15,860 bases of DNA from Burkholderiales bacterium UBA954. Lineage in GTDB: Bacteria; Pseudomonadota; Gammaproteobacteria; Burkholderiales; Burkholderiaceae_A. Location: assembly GCA_002293155.1 (NCBI GenBank), contig DBCQ01000038.1, positions 10,734 to 26,593 on the forward strand. Direction: 5' to 3'. This document shows positions 1 to 8,481 of the stretch, one piece after another (position 1 is the first letter of the stretch; the number at the start of each line of letters is the position of its first letter). The notes under the pieces were generated by a model. It was given only the letters and a program-made list of their open reading frames with translations, was not told the origin of the DNA and did no database searches. A program made the translations under genes and the position numbers.

Positions 1-2105
1 TTGACAAAGTCGCCAAACTGACCTTCCCAGATCACCATCGAATTGGGCTCAGCTGTGGAGTAACCATACTCAAACCCCAAGACCGCCTCTTCCGAGAGCA
101 CCGAGTCAATCACCTCAAAAGGTGCCTGATCGGGACTGATATTCTGAAGCGGTATATAGGTGCCTGAGTCCCACTTTTCACGGTTCTGATCATGCAGCAC
201 CGCGTGACGGTGTGTAAAGGTTCCACGGCCTGCATCTTGGCCCGTAATGCGAACTGCATATCCGCTTGCAACCAATGATGCATAGGCCAGGTGTTCGCCC
301 ATACCCCAATCAAGATTCATCTCGCCCTTGCCCATGGTGCGGCGATCACTCACCACCTTTTCTACCAAGGGATGAACTTTGAAGTTTCCTGGCACGGTCG
401 TGATACGTTCAGACAACCGCTTTAACTCCGTCATGGGCACCGAGGTATCGGCCTCATCGGTCCACTTCTTTCCAAGAAAAGGCGCCCAATCGACCGAGAA
501 CTTACTCTTGTAGTTCGACAACACGGGTGACGACTGGTTGGTGCCTTGATCCATCTCAGCACGGAAGTTCGCCACCATCTCATCACCCTCACCAATGCGA
601 ATTACTCCGGTCGTTTCCAGACGATCTGCATAGAGCTTGCGTGTGCCGGGGTGTTGTCCAATCACTTTGTACATCAAGGGCTGGGTCATTGATGGCGTAT
701 CTTGCTCGTTGTGCCCCAGTTTACGGAAGCACACAATATCCACGACCACGTCTTTGCCAAATGTCATGCGGTAATCGACCGCAATCTGTGTGGCCCAGAC
801 AACAGCCTCGGGGTCATCGCCATTGACATGCAGCACCGGTGCTTCAATCATCTTGACCACGTCGGAGCAATAGCTTGTAGACCGCGAATCACGGGGATCA
901 GAGGTTGTAAATCCAATTTGATTGTTAATTACCAGGTGAACCGTGCCGCCCGTGCCATAACCCCGGGTCATCGCGAGATTAAGAGTCTCCATCACAACGC
1001 CCTGGCCCGCGAATGCGGCATCGCCATGGACCAGTATCGGTAGCACCTCAACCCCTTTGTCGTCGCCGCGCCGATCTTGCCGTGCACGCACTGAACCCTC
1101 GACTACCGGATTCACAATCTCGAGGTGCGAAGGATTAAAGGCTAATGAGAGATGGACAGGCCCGCCCGGTGTTGAGACATCACTTGAAAACCCCTGGTGA
1201 TACTTCACATCGCCAGAGGGTAGGTCATCCGCGTGGTGACCTTCGAATTCTGAGAACAATTCCTTTGGAATTTTCCCAAGGGTATTGACGAGCACGTTTA
1301 GTCGACCGCGGTGGGCCATACCTATTACGATTTCTTGAACGCCCTGCTCGCCCGCCCGTTGAATAATTTCATCCATCGAGGCGATAAACGATTCACCACC
1401 CTCGAGTGAGAACCGCTTCTGCCCAACATACTTCGTGTGCAAGTAGCGCTCAAGGCCCTCAGCCGCCGTAACCTTTGAGAGGATTCGCTTCTTTTTCTCA
1501 GACGAGAACTGGGGCTTAGAGCGCGCAGTTTCAAGCCGCTCTTGAAACCACCGTTTCTCGGCGGAATCAGAAATGTACATATACTCTGCGCCGATCGTTC
1601 CACAGTAGGTATCCCGTAGGCCCTTGATGATGTCGCGCAGGGTCATCTGCTCTTGGCCGAAATAGAGATTATCGGCACGGAACGTCGTGTCGAGATCGGC
1701 CTCGCTCAGATCGTAGAACGCAGGCTCTAACTCAAGTATCTTTGGGCGCTCCTGCCGCTTTAAGGGGTCTAGATCAGCCCACTGCGTTCCAAGAAAACGA
1801 TAGGCATTGATAATCGATTGGACATGGATCTGCTTGCGGGCAATTGAGAGGTCGCGCTCTGCAACCCTTGGCAGAAATGCGTTAGCCTTGGCCCGTTGGG
1901 CAAAAGACTCGACAATTGGGGCGTGGGCGATATCCTTGCTGGCGTCCGACCCATCGGTTGCGGGAAGAATCTGAAGCTGATCGAAGTAGCTGCGCCAGTT
2001 TTCGGGTACGGCTCCTGGGTTATCGAGATAGGACTCGTAGAGCTCCTCGACATAAGGCGCATTAGCGCCAAATAGGTAGGAATTGAGCTGATAGCTCTTC
2101 ATCAT
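1..2105 (-). CDS. sucA: 2-oxoglutarate dehydrogenase E1 component (N-terminal ~701 residues; 3' end outside window)
   Basis: Thiamine-diphosphate-dependent E1 subunit of the cytoplasmic 2-oxoglutarate dehydrogenase complex. It decarboxylates 2-oxoglutarate and passes the succinyl group to the lipoyl E2 subunit. Reading the minus strand from ATG at 2105 gives MMKSYQLNSYLFG, the usual family N-terminus, preceded by an AGAAGGG ribosome site. Visible motifs are MAHRGRLNV (His about 265), HGDAAFAGQG (His about 360), VINNQIGFTT and VNGDDPEAV of the ThDP-binding fold, then FRKLGHNEQD and, at the edge, WEGQFGDFV. I checked the frame at five points and it is intact. The family is about 950 residues long, so roughly the last quarter lies beyond base 1. 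The second ATG at 2102 is an equally possible start. A terminator separates it from gltA, so it probably has its own promoter. sucB and lpd would be expected further along, outside the window. Confidence 0.96.
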   Translation of the reverse strand, partial: MMKSYQLNSYLFGANAPYVEELYESYLDNPGAVPENWRSYFDQLQILPATDGSDASKDIAHAPIVESFAQRAKANAFLPRVAERDLSIARKQIHVQSIINAYRFLGTQWADLDPLKRQERPKILELEPAFYDLSEADLDTTFRADNLYFGQEQMTLRDIIKGLRDTYCGTIGAEYMYISDSAEKRWFQERLETARSKPQFSSEKKKRILSKVTAAEGLERYLHTKYVGQKRFSLEGGESFIASMDEIIQRAGEQGVQEIVIGMAHRGRLNVLVNTLGKIPKELFSEFEGHHADDLPSGDVKYHQGFSSDVSTPGGPVHLSLAFNPSHLEIVNPVVEGSVRARQDRRGDDKGVEVLPILVHGDAAFAGQGVVMETLNLAMTRGYGTGGTVHLVINNQIGFTTSDPRDSRSTSYCSDVVKMIEAPVLHVNGDDPEAVVWATQIAVDYRMTFGKDVVVDIVCFRKLGHNEQDTPSMTQPLMYKVIGQHPGTRKLYADRLETTGVIRIGEGDEMVANFRAEMDQGTNQSSPVLSNYKSKFSVDWAPFLGKKWTDEADTSVPMTELKRLSERITTVPGNFKVHPLVEKVVSDRRTMGKGEMNLDWGMGEHLAYASLVASGYAVRITGQDAGRGTFTHRHAVLHDQNREKWDSGTYIPLQNISPDQAPFEVIDSVLSEEAVLGFEYGYSTAEPNSMVIWEGQFGDFV

Positions 2106-2328
2106 GATGCTTCACCCTTCTAGGCCTTAAGCCTGAATTGATGCAGGTTTAACCTTCTGCGACACGGCCTGACCGGATAGCAGATTGCTAGTCCCCCCTG
2201 CCAGCTTTTGCCGACCAAGGACTGGCACTGAGGTTACACCCCTCCTTCAAACGACGCAAATTTTTCTCAAACACCCGGGCTGCGCCACCCCGAAACCCAT
2301 CAAAAAAGGGGCACACGGCCCCTTTTGT
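2106..2328. other. Intergenic region upstream of sucA
   Basis: This 223-bp gap separates the sucA start from the gltA stop. It contains the gltA-side terminator (2302-2326), a perfect 11-bp palindrome AGGTTTAACCT at 2145-2155 about 40 bp ahead of the sucA start, and the sucA ribosome site. The sucA promoter should lie here on the minus strand. I find no convincing -35/-10 pair; TTGCGT followed 17 bp later by TAACCT is only a weak candidate. No open reading frame here looks like a real gene. Confidence 0.6.
2302..2326 (-). terminator. Intrinsic terminator after gltA
   Basis: The arms AAAAGGGGC (2304-2312) and GCCCCTTTT (2318-2326) form a perfect 9-bp stem with a 5-base loop. On the minus strand the stem is followed by a run of six T (2307 to 2302), the classic Rho-independent form. 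It begins 3 bases past the gltA stop codon, so it should end the sdhCDABE-gltA transcript and insulate sucA. Read on the plus strand it has only four T, so its main role is for the minus strand. Confidence 0.9.
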
Positions 2329-3636
2329 CTAACGCTTTGCGACTGGCTTGGCTTCCCGTGCCCGCTCCCCCATGTATAACTGGCGGGGCCGGCCGATCTT
2401 GAACTCCGGGTCGGTAATCATCTCTTTCCACTGGCTAATCCAGCCAACTGTGCGAGCCAGCGCGAATACGCAGGTAAACGCATCGGTCGGGATATTAAGC
2501 GCACGCAACACAATTCCTGAATAGAAATCAACGTTCGGGTAGAGCTTGCGCTGAACAAAATAATCGTCTTCGAGGGCGATCTTTTCAAGAGCCATTGCGA
2601 GCTTAAAGATTGGATCATTCTCTAGACCCAACTCTCCCAATACCTCGCGACAGGTCTGCTGCATCAACTTAGCCCGAGGGTCAAAGTTCTTATAGACCCG
2701 GTGACCAAACCCCATCAGGCGTGCGCCGGAGTTCTTATCCTTCACCTTCTCCATAAACTCACCCACCTTGGAGATACCGCCATTGGCATTGAGATGCTCT
2801 AACATCGAGAGGCAGGCCTCATTTGCGCCACCATGCGCAGGGCCCCATAGGCAGGCGATACCCGCGGCAATTGCCGCAAAGGGCGTGGTTCCAGAAGATC
2901 CGCACAGGCGAACAGTTGAGGTCGACGCGTTTTGCTCGTGATCGGCATGCAGCGTAAAGATTCGGTCCATAGCGCGAACAAGGACATCGTTTTGCTTATA
3001 AGGCTCACACGGGGTCGCAAACATCATGCGCATAAAATTCTGCGTGTAGCTCAGATCGTTCTGTGGGTAAATAATGGGCTGACCAATACTGTACTTATAG
3101 GACAACGCAACCAGCGTTGGCATTTTTGCGATCAGACGGATTGCTGAGATGTCTTGCTGCTCGGCCGAGTTGATATCCATGCTATCGGGATAGAACGCCG
3201 ACATTGCGCCAATCATCCCCGTAAGAATCGCCATGGGATGCGCGTCCCGACGAAAACCACGCAGAAAGAACTGCATCTGCTCGTGCACCATTGTGTGGTG
3301 CATGACCAGGTCTTGGAATTCCGTTTTCTCACTTGCGTTTGGAAGCTCGCCGTAATAGAGCAGGTAGCAGACCTCTAAGAAGTCGCAATTAACTGCAAGA
3401 TCTTGTATCGGATAGCCGCGATAGAGAAGCTGACCCGCATCGCCATCGATGTAGGTAATCGTGGATTGGCAGGCGGCAGTCGACAAGAACGCTGGATCAT
3501 AGGTAAATTTTCCGGTCGTACCATAGAGTTTTCGAATGTCGATAACATCGGGGCCAACGCTGCCCTTTAGAACTGGAAAATCAATGGGAGCGGTGCCATC
3601 GCTAAACGACATGGTTGCTTTGTTCTCTGTCGACAT
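2329..3636 (-). CDS. gltA: Citrate synthase (type I/II, hexameric bacterial type)
   Basis: Condenses acetyl-CoA and oxaloacetate to citrate, the entry step of the TCA cycle, in the cytoplasm. The 435-residue product has the full family length. Catalytic residues are visible: His268 in GPAHGG, His312 in [14 protein letters not shown] and Asp370 in PNVDFYSG, corresponding to His264, His305 and Asp362 of the Escherichia coli enzyme. [10 protein letters not shown] (from about 230) is the conserved substrate-site segment. The ATG at 3636 follows GAAAGGAAG by a few bases. It lies 40 bp after sdhE on the same strand with no terminator between them, so it is read as the last gene of the sdh operon. 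A strong hairpin follows its stop. The TAG stop is at 2329-2331. Confidence 0.98.
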   Translation of the reverse strand: MSTENKATMSFSDGTAPIDFPVLKGSVGPDVIDIRKLYGTTGKFTYDPAFLSTAACQSTITYIDGDAGQLLYRGYPIQDLAVNCDFLEVCYLLYYGELPNASEKTEFQDLVMHHTMVHEQMQFFLRGFRRDAHPMAILTGMIGAMSAFYPDSMDINSAEQQDISAIRLIAKMPTLVALSYKYSIGQPIIYPQNDLSYTQNFMRMMFATPCEPYKQNDVLVRAMDRIFTLHADHEQNASTSTVRLCGSSGTTPFAAIAAGIACLWGPAHGGANEACLSMLEHLNANGGISKVGEFMEKVKDKNSGARLMGFGHRVYKNFDPRAKLMQQTCREVLGELGLENDPIFKLAMALEKIALEDDYFVQRKLYPNVDFYSGIVLRALNIPTDAFTCVFALARTVGWISQWKEMITDPEFKIGRPRQLYMGERAREAKPVAKR

Positions 3637-3676
3637 CTGGCTTCCTTTCGGTAATAAGTATCGGGTCTGATGGGTC

Positions 3677-3991
3677 TTAGTTGGTTGGCTCGTTCGATCG
3701 AATTTTCTGAATTACCCCGCGCACCTCTGGGCAGCCAAGCTCGCCCTGGGGTTCTTCCCGCCCGATTAGAAGATCGAGTAGGTCGTTATCCGTGAGATCA
3801 AGCAACTGCGCTAGACCATTGTGATCATCGATCGAGAGCTGGCCCTCGGTTCGATTAAAAAAACGCTCGAGTAACAGGTCATTTTCAAGCAGTCCACGTC
3901 GCGCGCGCCATTTCAGCCTGCGAACAGTATCCTCAGGTGCAAGCTCGGGGGAGCGGCCCTCCACAAATGGATCGGGTGTCATTAGGGCCAT
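3677..3991 (-). CDS. sdhE: FAD assembly factor SdhE (succinate dehydrogenase flavinylation)
   Basis: Small cytoplasmic protein of the SdhE/Sdh5 (formerly DUF339) family that promotes covalent attachment of FAD to SdhA. The 104-residue product carries the signature [14 protein letters not shown] with the RGxxE motif at residues 32-36, followed by the helical segment with [11 protein letters not shown]. The core family domain is about 80-90 residues; the first ~20 residues here are extra and Pro/Glu-rich. The ATG at 3991 has an AAGGCG upstream; Met4 is an alternative but has no ribosome site. It lies 14 bp after sdhB and 40 bp before gltA, inside the operon of its client SdhA, which supports the assignment. 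Confidence 0.93.
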   Translation of the reverse strand: MALMTPDPFVEGRSPELAPEDTVRRLKWRARRGLLENDLLLERFFNRTEGQLSIDDHNGLAQLLDLTDNDLLDLLIGREEPQGELGCPEVRGVIQKIRSNEPTN

Positions 3992-4005
3992 TTGAATGTC
4001 GCGCC

Positions 4006-4719
4006 TTAAACCGTTCTACGGACCATGAGCTCTTTGATCTTCCCAATCGCCTTGGTGGGATTTAATCCCTTAGGGCAGACATCAACGCAGTTCATGATGG
4101 TGTGGCAGCGAAATAGGCGATAAGGATCCTCTAGATTATCGAGCCGCTCCGAGGTTGCCTGGTCGCGGCTATCGGCGATGAACCGATAGGCCTGCAGTAA
4201 ACCTGCCGGGCCAACAAACTTATCGGGATTCCACCAAAATGATGGGCAGCTGGTGGAGCAACAGGCACAGAGGATGCACTCATAGAGACCATCGAGCTCC
4301 TCGCGCTCTTCAGGAGATTGAAGCCGCTCCTTCTCAGGTGGTGGTGTGTCATTAATTAAGAAGGGCTTAATTGAATGGTACTGCTTAAAGAAATGCGTCA
4401 TGTCGACAATCAAATCCCGCACGACAGGCAAGCCTGGTAGCGGGCGCAACACGATCGGCTCTTTAAGCTCGCGCAGGTTCGTAATACAGGCAAGACCGTT
4501 CTTGCCGTTAATATTCATCGCGTCGCTGCCACAGACACCCTCACGGCAGGAGCGACGATAAGACAGCGAATCATCAAAATCACTCTTAATCCGCATGAGT
4601 GCATCAAGCAGCATCTTGTCGGTCTCTTGTAACTCAACCGTCAGATCTTGCATGTACGGCTTTGCATCCTGATCCGGGTTATAGCGGTAGATGGAGAAAC
4701 GAACGCTACGAGTTGCCAT
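4006..4719 (-). CDS. sdhB: Succinate dehydrogenase iron-sulfur subunit
   Basis: Electron-transfer subunit of complex II, passing electrons from SdhA flavin through three clusters to quinone at the inner membrane. The length of 237 residues is normal. The [2Fe-2S] ligands are Cys58, Cys63, Asp66 and Cys78 in [10 protein letters not shown]...NGLAC; Asp in the third position is as in Escherichia coli. The [4Fe-4S] ligands are Cys148, Cys151, Cys154 and Cys215. The [3Fe-4S] ligands are Cys158, Cys205 and Cys211, in [12 protein letters not shown] and [13 protein letters not shown]. The Trp-Trp pair at 162-163 and His206 lie at the quinone site of the family. The ATG at 4719 starts 2 bp after the sdhA stop, with AGAGGA inside the sdhA end, so translation is probably coupled. 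Confidence 0.98.
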   Translation of the reverse strand: MATRSVRFSIYRYNPDQDAKPYMQDLTVELQETDKMLLDALMRIKSDFDDSLSYRRSCREGVCGSDAMNINGKNGLACITNLRELKEPIVLRPLPGLPVVRDLIVDMTHFFKQYHSIKPFLINDTPPPEKERLQSPEEREELDGLYECILCACCSTSCPSFWWNPDKFVGPAGLLQAYRFIADSRDQATSERLDNLEDPYRLFRCHTIMNCVDVCPKGLNPTKAIGKIKELMVRRTV

Positions 4720-4721
4720 AA

Positions 4722-6512
4722 TTAGAAAGTCCTCTTCTTAGGAGCAAACGACTCGACCGTGAGCGGCTTTAAATTCACGGGCTTGTAATCCATACGATTT
4801 CCCTCTGAATACCAGAGGCTATGCTTCATCCAATTCGCATCATCGCGCTCAGAGAAATCCCGATGGGCATGAGCGCCACGACTCTCGGTGCGTGCCTCAG
4901 CCGAGATGATGGTGGCCTGTGCAGTCTCAATCAAATTATCAAGCTCTAGGGCCTCAATACGCGCGGTATTAAACACCTTCGATTTGTCCGCCACATGAAT
5001 CTCTTTCACGCGCTTGGCAATCTGCCCAATCTTCGCGACTCCCTCTTTGAGCAACTCCGAGGTACGAAACACTCCGCAGTGCTTTTGCATCGTATCGCGA
5101 ATCGCCTGGGCAACATCCTGAACACGCTCACCGGAGCGCGACGCCTCCAACTTGGCTAGGCGCTCTAGCGATGGATCGGCCGCGTTTTGCGGCAACGATT
5201 TATGGGATTGGGCCTTGAAATTCTGACCAACGATATGATTGCCAGCGGCCCGCCCGAACACAACAAGATCAAGTAGCGAGTTTGTTCCTAGGCGATTGGC
5301 CCCGTGGACCGACACGCAGGCGCACTCGCCGATCGCGTAAAGACCGTTCACAATCGAGTTTGGATTTCCGTTTTTCGGCACCACCACCTGACCATAGACA
5401 TTGGTCGGGATGCCTCCCATCTGATAATGGATCGTGGGAACAACGGGAATCGGCTCTTTGATTGGGTCAACGTTTGCAAATTTAAGCGCAATCTCCCGGA
5501 TCGAGGGAAGCTTCTTGAGAATCTTATCGGCGCCGAGATGGTCTAGCTTCAGCAGGACATGGTCTTTATTGGGGCCACAACCCCGGCCTTCTTTGATTTC
5601 TTGATCCATCGAACGCGAGATGAAATCCCGGGGCGCAAGGTCTTTAAGCGTGGGCGCGTAGCGCTCCATAAAACGCTCACCATTGCAGTTCAACAGAATG
5701 CCGCCCTCACCTCGCACGCCTTCGGTGATCAGCACGCCCGCACCCGCGACACCAGTAGGATGGAACTGCCAGAATTCCATATCCTCCAGCGGAATTCCTG
5801 CGCGAGCAGCCATCCCCATACCATCGCCGGTATTGATGAACGCATTGGTCGACGCCGCCCAGATTCGGCCTGCGCCGCCTGTTGCAAAGATTGTCACCTT
5901 TGCTTCAAGCACCATCACCTCACCTGTTTCCATCTCGAGTGCTACAACGCCAACGACATCGCCATCCGCATCACGAATGATGTCGAGCGCCATCCATTCA
6001 ACAAAAAATTGCGTGCGCGCACGAACATTGCGCTGGTACAAGGTATGCAGTAAGGCGTGACCGGTTCGGTCGGCTGCAGCACAGGCCCGCTGGACGGGCT
6101 TTTCACCCATATTCGCCGTGTGTCCACCGAAGGGGCGCTGATAAATGGTTCCGTCGGGATTGCGATCAAAAGGCATTCCAAAGTGCTCAAGCTCATAGAC
6201 CACCTTGGGTGCCTCACGGCACATAAACTCAATGGCATCTTGGTCACCAAGATAGTCCGAGCCCTTTACCGTATCGAACATATGCCAATACCAATTGTCG
6301 TCGCTCATATTGCCCAATGAGGCGCCAATCCCGCCCTGGGCCGCCACCGTGTGGGAGCGTGTTGGGAAGACCTTCGATAGCACGGCTACATTCATTCCCG
6401 ATTCGGCAAGTTGTAAAGAACAGCGCATGCCAGCACCGCCGGCACCGATGATCACCGCATCGAATTTACGACGCGGCAGACTGCTGGTTAGATTGGACAG
6501 CGGTTGCGCCAC
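4722..6512 (-). CDS. sdhA: Succinate dehydrogenase flavoprotein subunit
   Basis: Catalytic subunit of complex II; oxidises succinate to fumarate using covalently bound FAD on the cytoplasmic face of the membrane. The 596 residues match the family. The Rossmann motif GAGGAG is at 23-28 and the FAD-linked His54 is in [11 protein letters not shown]. Active-site residues are His251 (HPTG), Arg295 (LAPRDFISR), His362 (PTIHYQMGG) and Arg407 ([10 protein letters not shown]), corresponding to His242, Arg286, His354 and Arg399 of Escherichia coli. The C-terminus [20 protein letters not shown] is typical. The start codon is GTG at 6512, only 2 bp after the sdhD stop. A strong GGAGGG 7 bases upstream, inside sdhD, decides this start. 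Confidence 0.98.
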   Translation of the reverse strand: MAQPLSNLTSSLPRRKFDAVIIGAGGAGMRCSLQLAESGMNVAVLSKVFPTRSHTVAAQGGIGASLGNMSDDNWYWHMFDTVKGSDYLGDQDAIEFMCREAPKVVYELEHFGMPFDRNPDGTIYQRPFGGHTANMGEKPVQRACAAADRTGHALLHTLYQRNVRARTQFFVEWMALDIIRDADGDVVGVVALEMETGEVMVLEAKVTIFATGGAGRIWAASTNAFINTGDGMGMAARAGIPLEDMEFWQFHPTGVAGAGVLITEGVRGEGGILLNCNGERFMERYAPTLKDLAPRDFISRSMDQEIKEGRGCGPNKDHVLLKLDHLGADKILKKLPSIREIALKFANVDPIKEPIPVVPTIHYQMGGIPTNVYGQVVVPKNGNPNSIVNGLYAIGECACVSVHGANRLGTNSLLDLVVFGRAAGNHIVGQNFKAQSHKSLPQNAADPSLERLAKLEASRSGERVQDVAQAIRDTMQKHCGVFRTSELLKEGVAKIGQIAKRVKEIHVADKSKVFNTARIEALELDNLIETAQATIISAEARTESRGAHAHRDFSERDDANWMKHSLWYSEGNRMDYKPVNLKPLTVESFAPKKRTF

Positions 6513-6514
6513 AG

Positions 6515-6883
6515 TTACACCCTCCAGAGAATTTCAATCGCCCAGACTCCGCAGCCGATAAGCCAGAGAATGGTAAGAATTTGTAACCCAAGCCGAACGC
6601 CTACGGGCTTGACATAGTCCATCCAGATGTCGCGAACCCCAACCCAGGCATGGTAGACAAAGGCAATCAGGGCCAAAAGCGTAAAGACCTTCATCCAGGT
6701 CGCAGCAAAGAGGGCCGCCCAGCCGCCATAGCCGGGCTCACTAACCAGCATCGCAGAGACAAACAAGACTATGGCGTAGAGCGCAATCACAATCGCGGTT
6801 ACCCGTTGCGCAAGCCAATCCCGTAAACCATAGTGGGCGCCGACGACGACCCGTTTTGGGCCAATATTATTTTGTGCGCTCAT
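6515..6883 (-). CDS. sdhD: Succinate dehydrogenase membrane anchor subunit SdhD
   Basis: Small membrane subunit that, with SdhC, anchors SdhAB and forms the haem b and quinone sites. The 122-residue product has three hydrophobic segments, at about 27-48, 58-80 and 98-120. The conserved YHAWVGVRDIWMDYVKP contains the probable haem ligand His78 and the Asp89-Tyr90 pair that in Escherichia coli SdhD lies at the quinone site. The ATG at 6883 is 3 bp after the sdhC stop and the stop is 2 bp before the sdhA start, a tightly packed operon. The ribosome site is weak (GGGGTG about ten bases upstream), consistent with coupling to sdhC. Confidence 0.95.
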   Translation of the reverse strand: MSAQNNIGPKRVVVGAHYGLRDWLAQRVTAIVIALYAIVLFVSAMLVSEPGYGGWAALFAATWMKVFTLLALIAFVYHAWVGVRDIWMDYVKPVGVRLGLQILTILWLIGCGVWAIEILWRV

Positions 6884-6886
6884 GAC

Positions 6887-7297
6887 TTAAAACACCCCAA
6901 AGATTTTTAACCAGGCCACCACCGATAAGGCCAAAGCCGAGAGCATTACCCCCGAACCCCAACGGCCAGTCGATTCCTTTGACAATCCGATATGAAGGTC
7001 ACTCACAAGGTGACGGATACCTGCCAACAGGTGGTGAAGAAAGGCCCACGACAATCCACAGAGGATGATTTTTACAAGTGGGGAGCTAATGACTTCCATG
7101 AGCTGCGCGTAACTCAATTCCGAGGTGAGGCTAAGATCAAAGATCCAGATCATGAAAGGTAGGGTCAGGAACATCCCGGCGCCGCTGATGCGATGAAGGA
7201 TCGACATTAGGCCTGCGGCCGGGAGGCGATAATTCATCAACTGGGTGATACTGATATTACGAAACTGCGGACGAGACTTCTTTGCCAGTTCGCTCAT
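6887..7297 (-). CDS. sdhC: Succinate dehydrogenase cytochrome b556 subunit SdhC
   Basis: Membrane subunit of complex II contributing to haem b and ubiquinone binding. I place the start at ATG 7297 (136 residues, MSELAKKSRPQFRN), which has AGGGAGAG just upstream. A longer frame open to 7378 would begin within the predicted promoter. Conserved SILHRISG (residues 32-39) matches the Escherichia coli quinone-site segment with Ser27 and Arg31. HHLLAGIRHLVSD holds His89, the expected haem ligand aligned to His84, and His96. Three hydrophobic segments are visible, at about 40-56, 72-92 and 113-133. It is the first gene of the operon, preceded by a 5' leader of about 74 bases if the predicted -10 is right. 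Confidence 0.95.
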   Translation of the reverse strand: MSELAKKSRPQFRNISITQLMNYRLPAAGLMSILHRISGAGMFLTLPFMIWIFDLSLTSELSYAQLMEVISSPLVKIILCGLSWAFLHHLLAGIRHLVSDLHIGLSKESTGRWGSGVMLSALALSVVAWLKIFGVF

Positions 7298-7377
7298 TGA
7301 CTCTCCCTGAGTATTGATGCTTGACTGTCGACGGCTTGGGAACTCTGCCCCCTGGCGCGCCTTTTTTGCTTTGCGCA

Positions 7378-7406
7378 ATTATAAGAGCCCTTTTTGACAC
7401 CGACTA
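7378..7406 (-). promoter_or_regulatory. Predicted sdhC operon promoter
   Basis: The minus strand carries a perfect TATAAT (-10) at 7383-7378. With a 17-bp spacer the -35 would be TAGTCG at 7406-7401, matching only three of six consensus bases, so the promoter may need an activator or rely on its -10. Transcription would begin near 7371 within the 8-bp palindrome TTGCGCAA (7371-7378). The weak -35 overlaps the left arm of the inverted repeat at 7405-7418. Confidence 0.65.
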
Positions 7407-7422
7407 GGGTGAACCCTAAACT
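7394..7422 (+). promoter_or_regulatory. Predicted mdh promoter
   Basis: A perfect -35 TTGACA at 7394-7399 is followed by an optimal 17-bp spacer and TAAACT at 7417-7422, matching four of six -10 bases. Transcription would begin near 7429-7430, giving a leader of about 41 bases before the mdh GTG. The promoter lies back to back with the sdhC promoter. An inverted repeat fills most of its spacer and the start of its -10. Confidence 0.75.
7405..7418. promoter_or_regulatory. Operator-like inverted repeat between the mdh and sdhC promoters
   Basis: TAGGGT (7405-7410), spacer GA, ACCCTA (7413-7418) is a perfect dyad with 6-bp arms. It lies between the -35 and -10 of the mdh promoter, touches the first two bases of that -10, and overlaps the likely -35 position of the sdhC promoter. 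A dimeric repressor bound here would block both. The regulator is unknown, and I found no second perfect copy elsewhere in the window. Confidence 0.5.
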
Positions 7423-7470
7423 CTCGCTGTTCTTTCCCATGAATTTCTTTATTCTCTCCAAGGAGCTTTT

Positions 7471-8466
7471 GTGAGTCTTTCTAAGTCCCCCATGCGTGTT
7501 GCGGTGACCGGTGCGGCCGGCCAAATCGGTTACAGCCTTCTTTTTCGGATCGCCAACGGCGACTTGCTCGGCAAAGACCAGCCTGTAATCCTTCAACTGC
7601 TTGAGATTCCTGACGAAAAAGCTCAGAAAGCCCTCAAAGGCGTGATGATGGAGCTAGACGACTGCGCCTTCCCTCTCCTGGCCGGCATGACCGCCCACAG
7701 CGATCCAATGACCGCATTTAAAGATATCGACATTGGCCTGCTGGTTGGCGCCCGCCCACGCGGCCCAGGAATGGAGCGCAAGGACCTGCTCTCGGCCAAT
7801 GCCCAGATCTTTACCGCCCAGGGCCGCGCCCTGAATGCCGTAGCCAAGAGAACCGTCAAGGTCTTGGTGGTAGGAAACCCCGCCAATACGAATGCGTATA
7901 TCGCCATGAAGTCGGCCCCAGATCTGCCAAAGAAGAACTTTACGGCTATGCTGAGGCTCGATCACAACCGCGCCCTGTCCCAACTCGCTGCAAAATCCGG
8001 AAAGCCCGTGGGCGAGATTGAGAAATTGGTGGTCTGGGGCAACCATAGCCCGACTATGTACCCTGACTACCGTTTCGCAACGATCGGCGGCCAGAGCGTC
8101 AAGGCACTGATCAACGACGATGCCTGGAATAAAGACGTGTTCCTGCCAACGGTTGGCAAGCGGGGCGCGGCCATTATCGATGCGCGGGGCCTGTCGTCTG
8201 CGGCCTCGGCGGCCAACGCGGCGATTGACCATGTCCGCGACTGGGTACTTGGCTCAAACGGTAAGTGGGTCACCATGGGCATCGCCTCTGATGGTTCTTA
8301 CGATATCCCAGAAGAGATCATTTACGGCTACCCAGTCATCTGCACAAACGGCGAATACCAGATGGTGAAGGGCCTTGAGATTGACGCTTTTTCTCGTGAG
8401 CGCATGACCCACACACTCAACGAGCTACTCGAAGAGCGTGATGGTGTGAAGCACCTTCTCGGTTAA
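7471..8466 (+). CDS. mdh: Malate dehydrogenase (NAD-dependent)
   Basis: Interconverts malate and oxaloacetate with NAD in the cytoplasm, the last TCA step. The 331-residue product is of the LDH/MDH superfamily type usual in Burkholderiales and Thermus. The Rossmann motif is GAAGQIG (14-20). The mobile-loop and substrate arginines lie in [14 protein letters not shown] (Arg97, Arg103). NPANTNAY follows (from 136), then [11 protein letters not shown] with Asp164 and Arg167, and the catalytic His192 in [13 protein letters not shown]. The start is GTG at 7471, chosen because AAGGAG ends 5 bases upstream; ATG at 7492 lacks such a site and would cut off the first seven residues. It is transcribed away from sdhC under its own promoter and is followed 15 bp later by the CitE-like gene. 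Confidence 0.97.
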   Translation: MSLSKSPMRVAVTGAAGQIGYSLLFRIANGDLLGKDQPVILQLLEIPDEKAQKALKGVMMELDDCAFPLLAGMTAHSDPMTAFKDIDIGLLVGARPRGPGMERKDLLSANAQIFTAQGRALNAVAKRTVKVLVVGNPANTNAYIAMKSAPDLPKKNFTAMLRLDHNRALSQLAAKSGKPVGEIEKLVVWGNHSPTMYPDYRFATIGGQSVKALINDDAWNKDVFLPTVGKRGAAIIDARGLSSAASAANAAIDHVRDWVLGSNGKWVTMGIASDGSYDIPEEIIYGYPVICTNGEYQMVKGLEIDAFSRERMTHTLNELLEERDGVKHLLG

Positions 8467-8481
8467 TTTAGAAAATCGCCC

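Noticed and set aside
5559..6060. Long plus-strand reading frames opposite sdhA (164 and 125 codons)
   Set aside because: They lie antisense to a well-conserved gene, have no family resemblance and no suitable ribosome sites; they are by-products of sdhA codon use.
7298..7378. A 27-residue N-terminal extension of SdhC, starting at ATG 7378
   Set aside because: Its start codon coincides with the predicted -10 of the sdhC promoter, so it would lie upstream of the transcript. The start at 7297 has a good ribosome site and matches the usual SdhC N-terminus.
7654..8232. A 192-codon minus-strand frame opposite mdh
   Set aside because: It is antisense to the conserved mdh coding region, and its product resembles no known protein.
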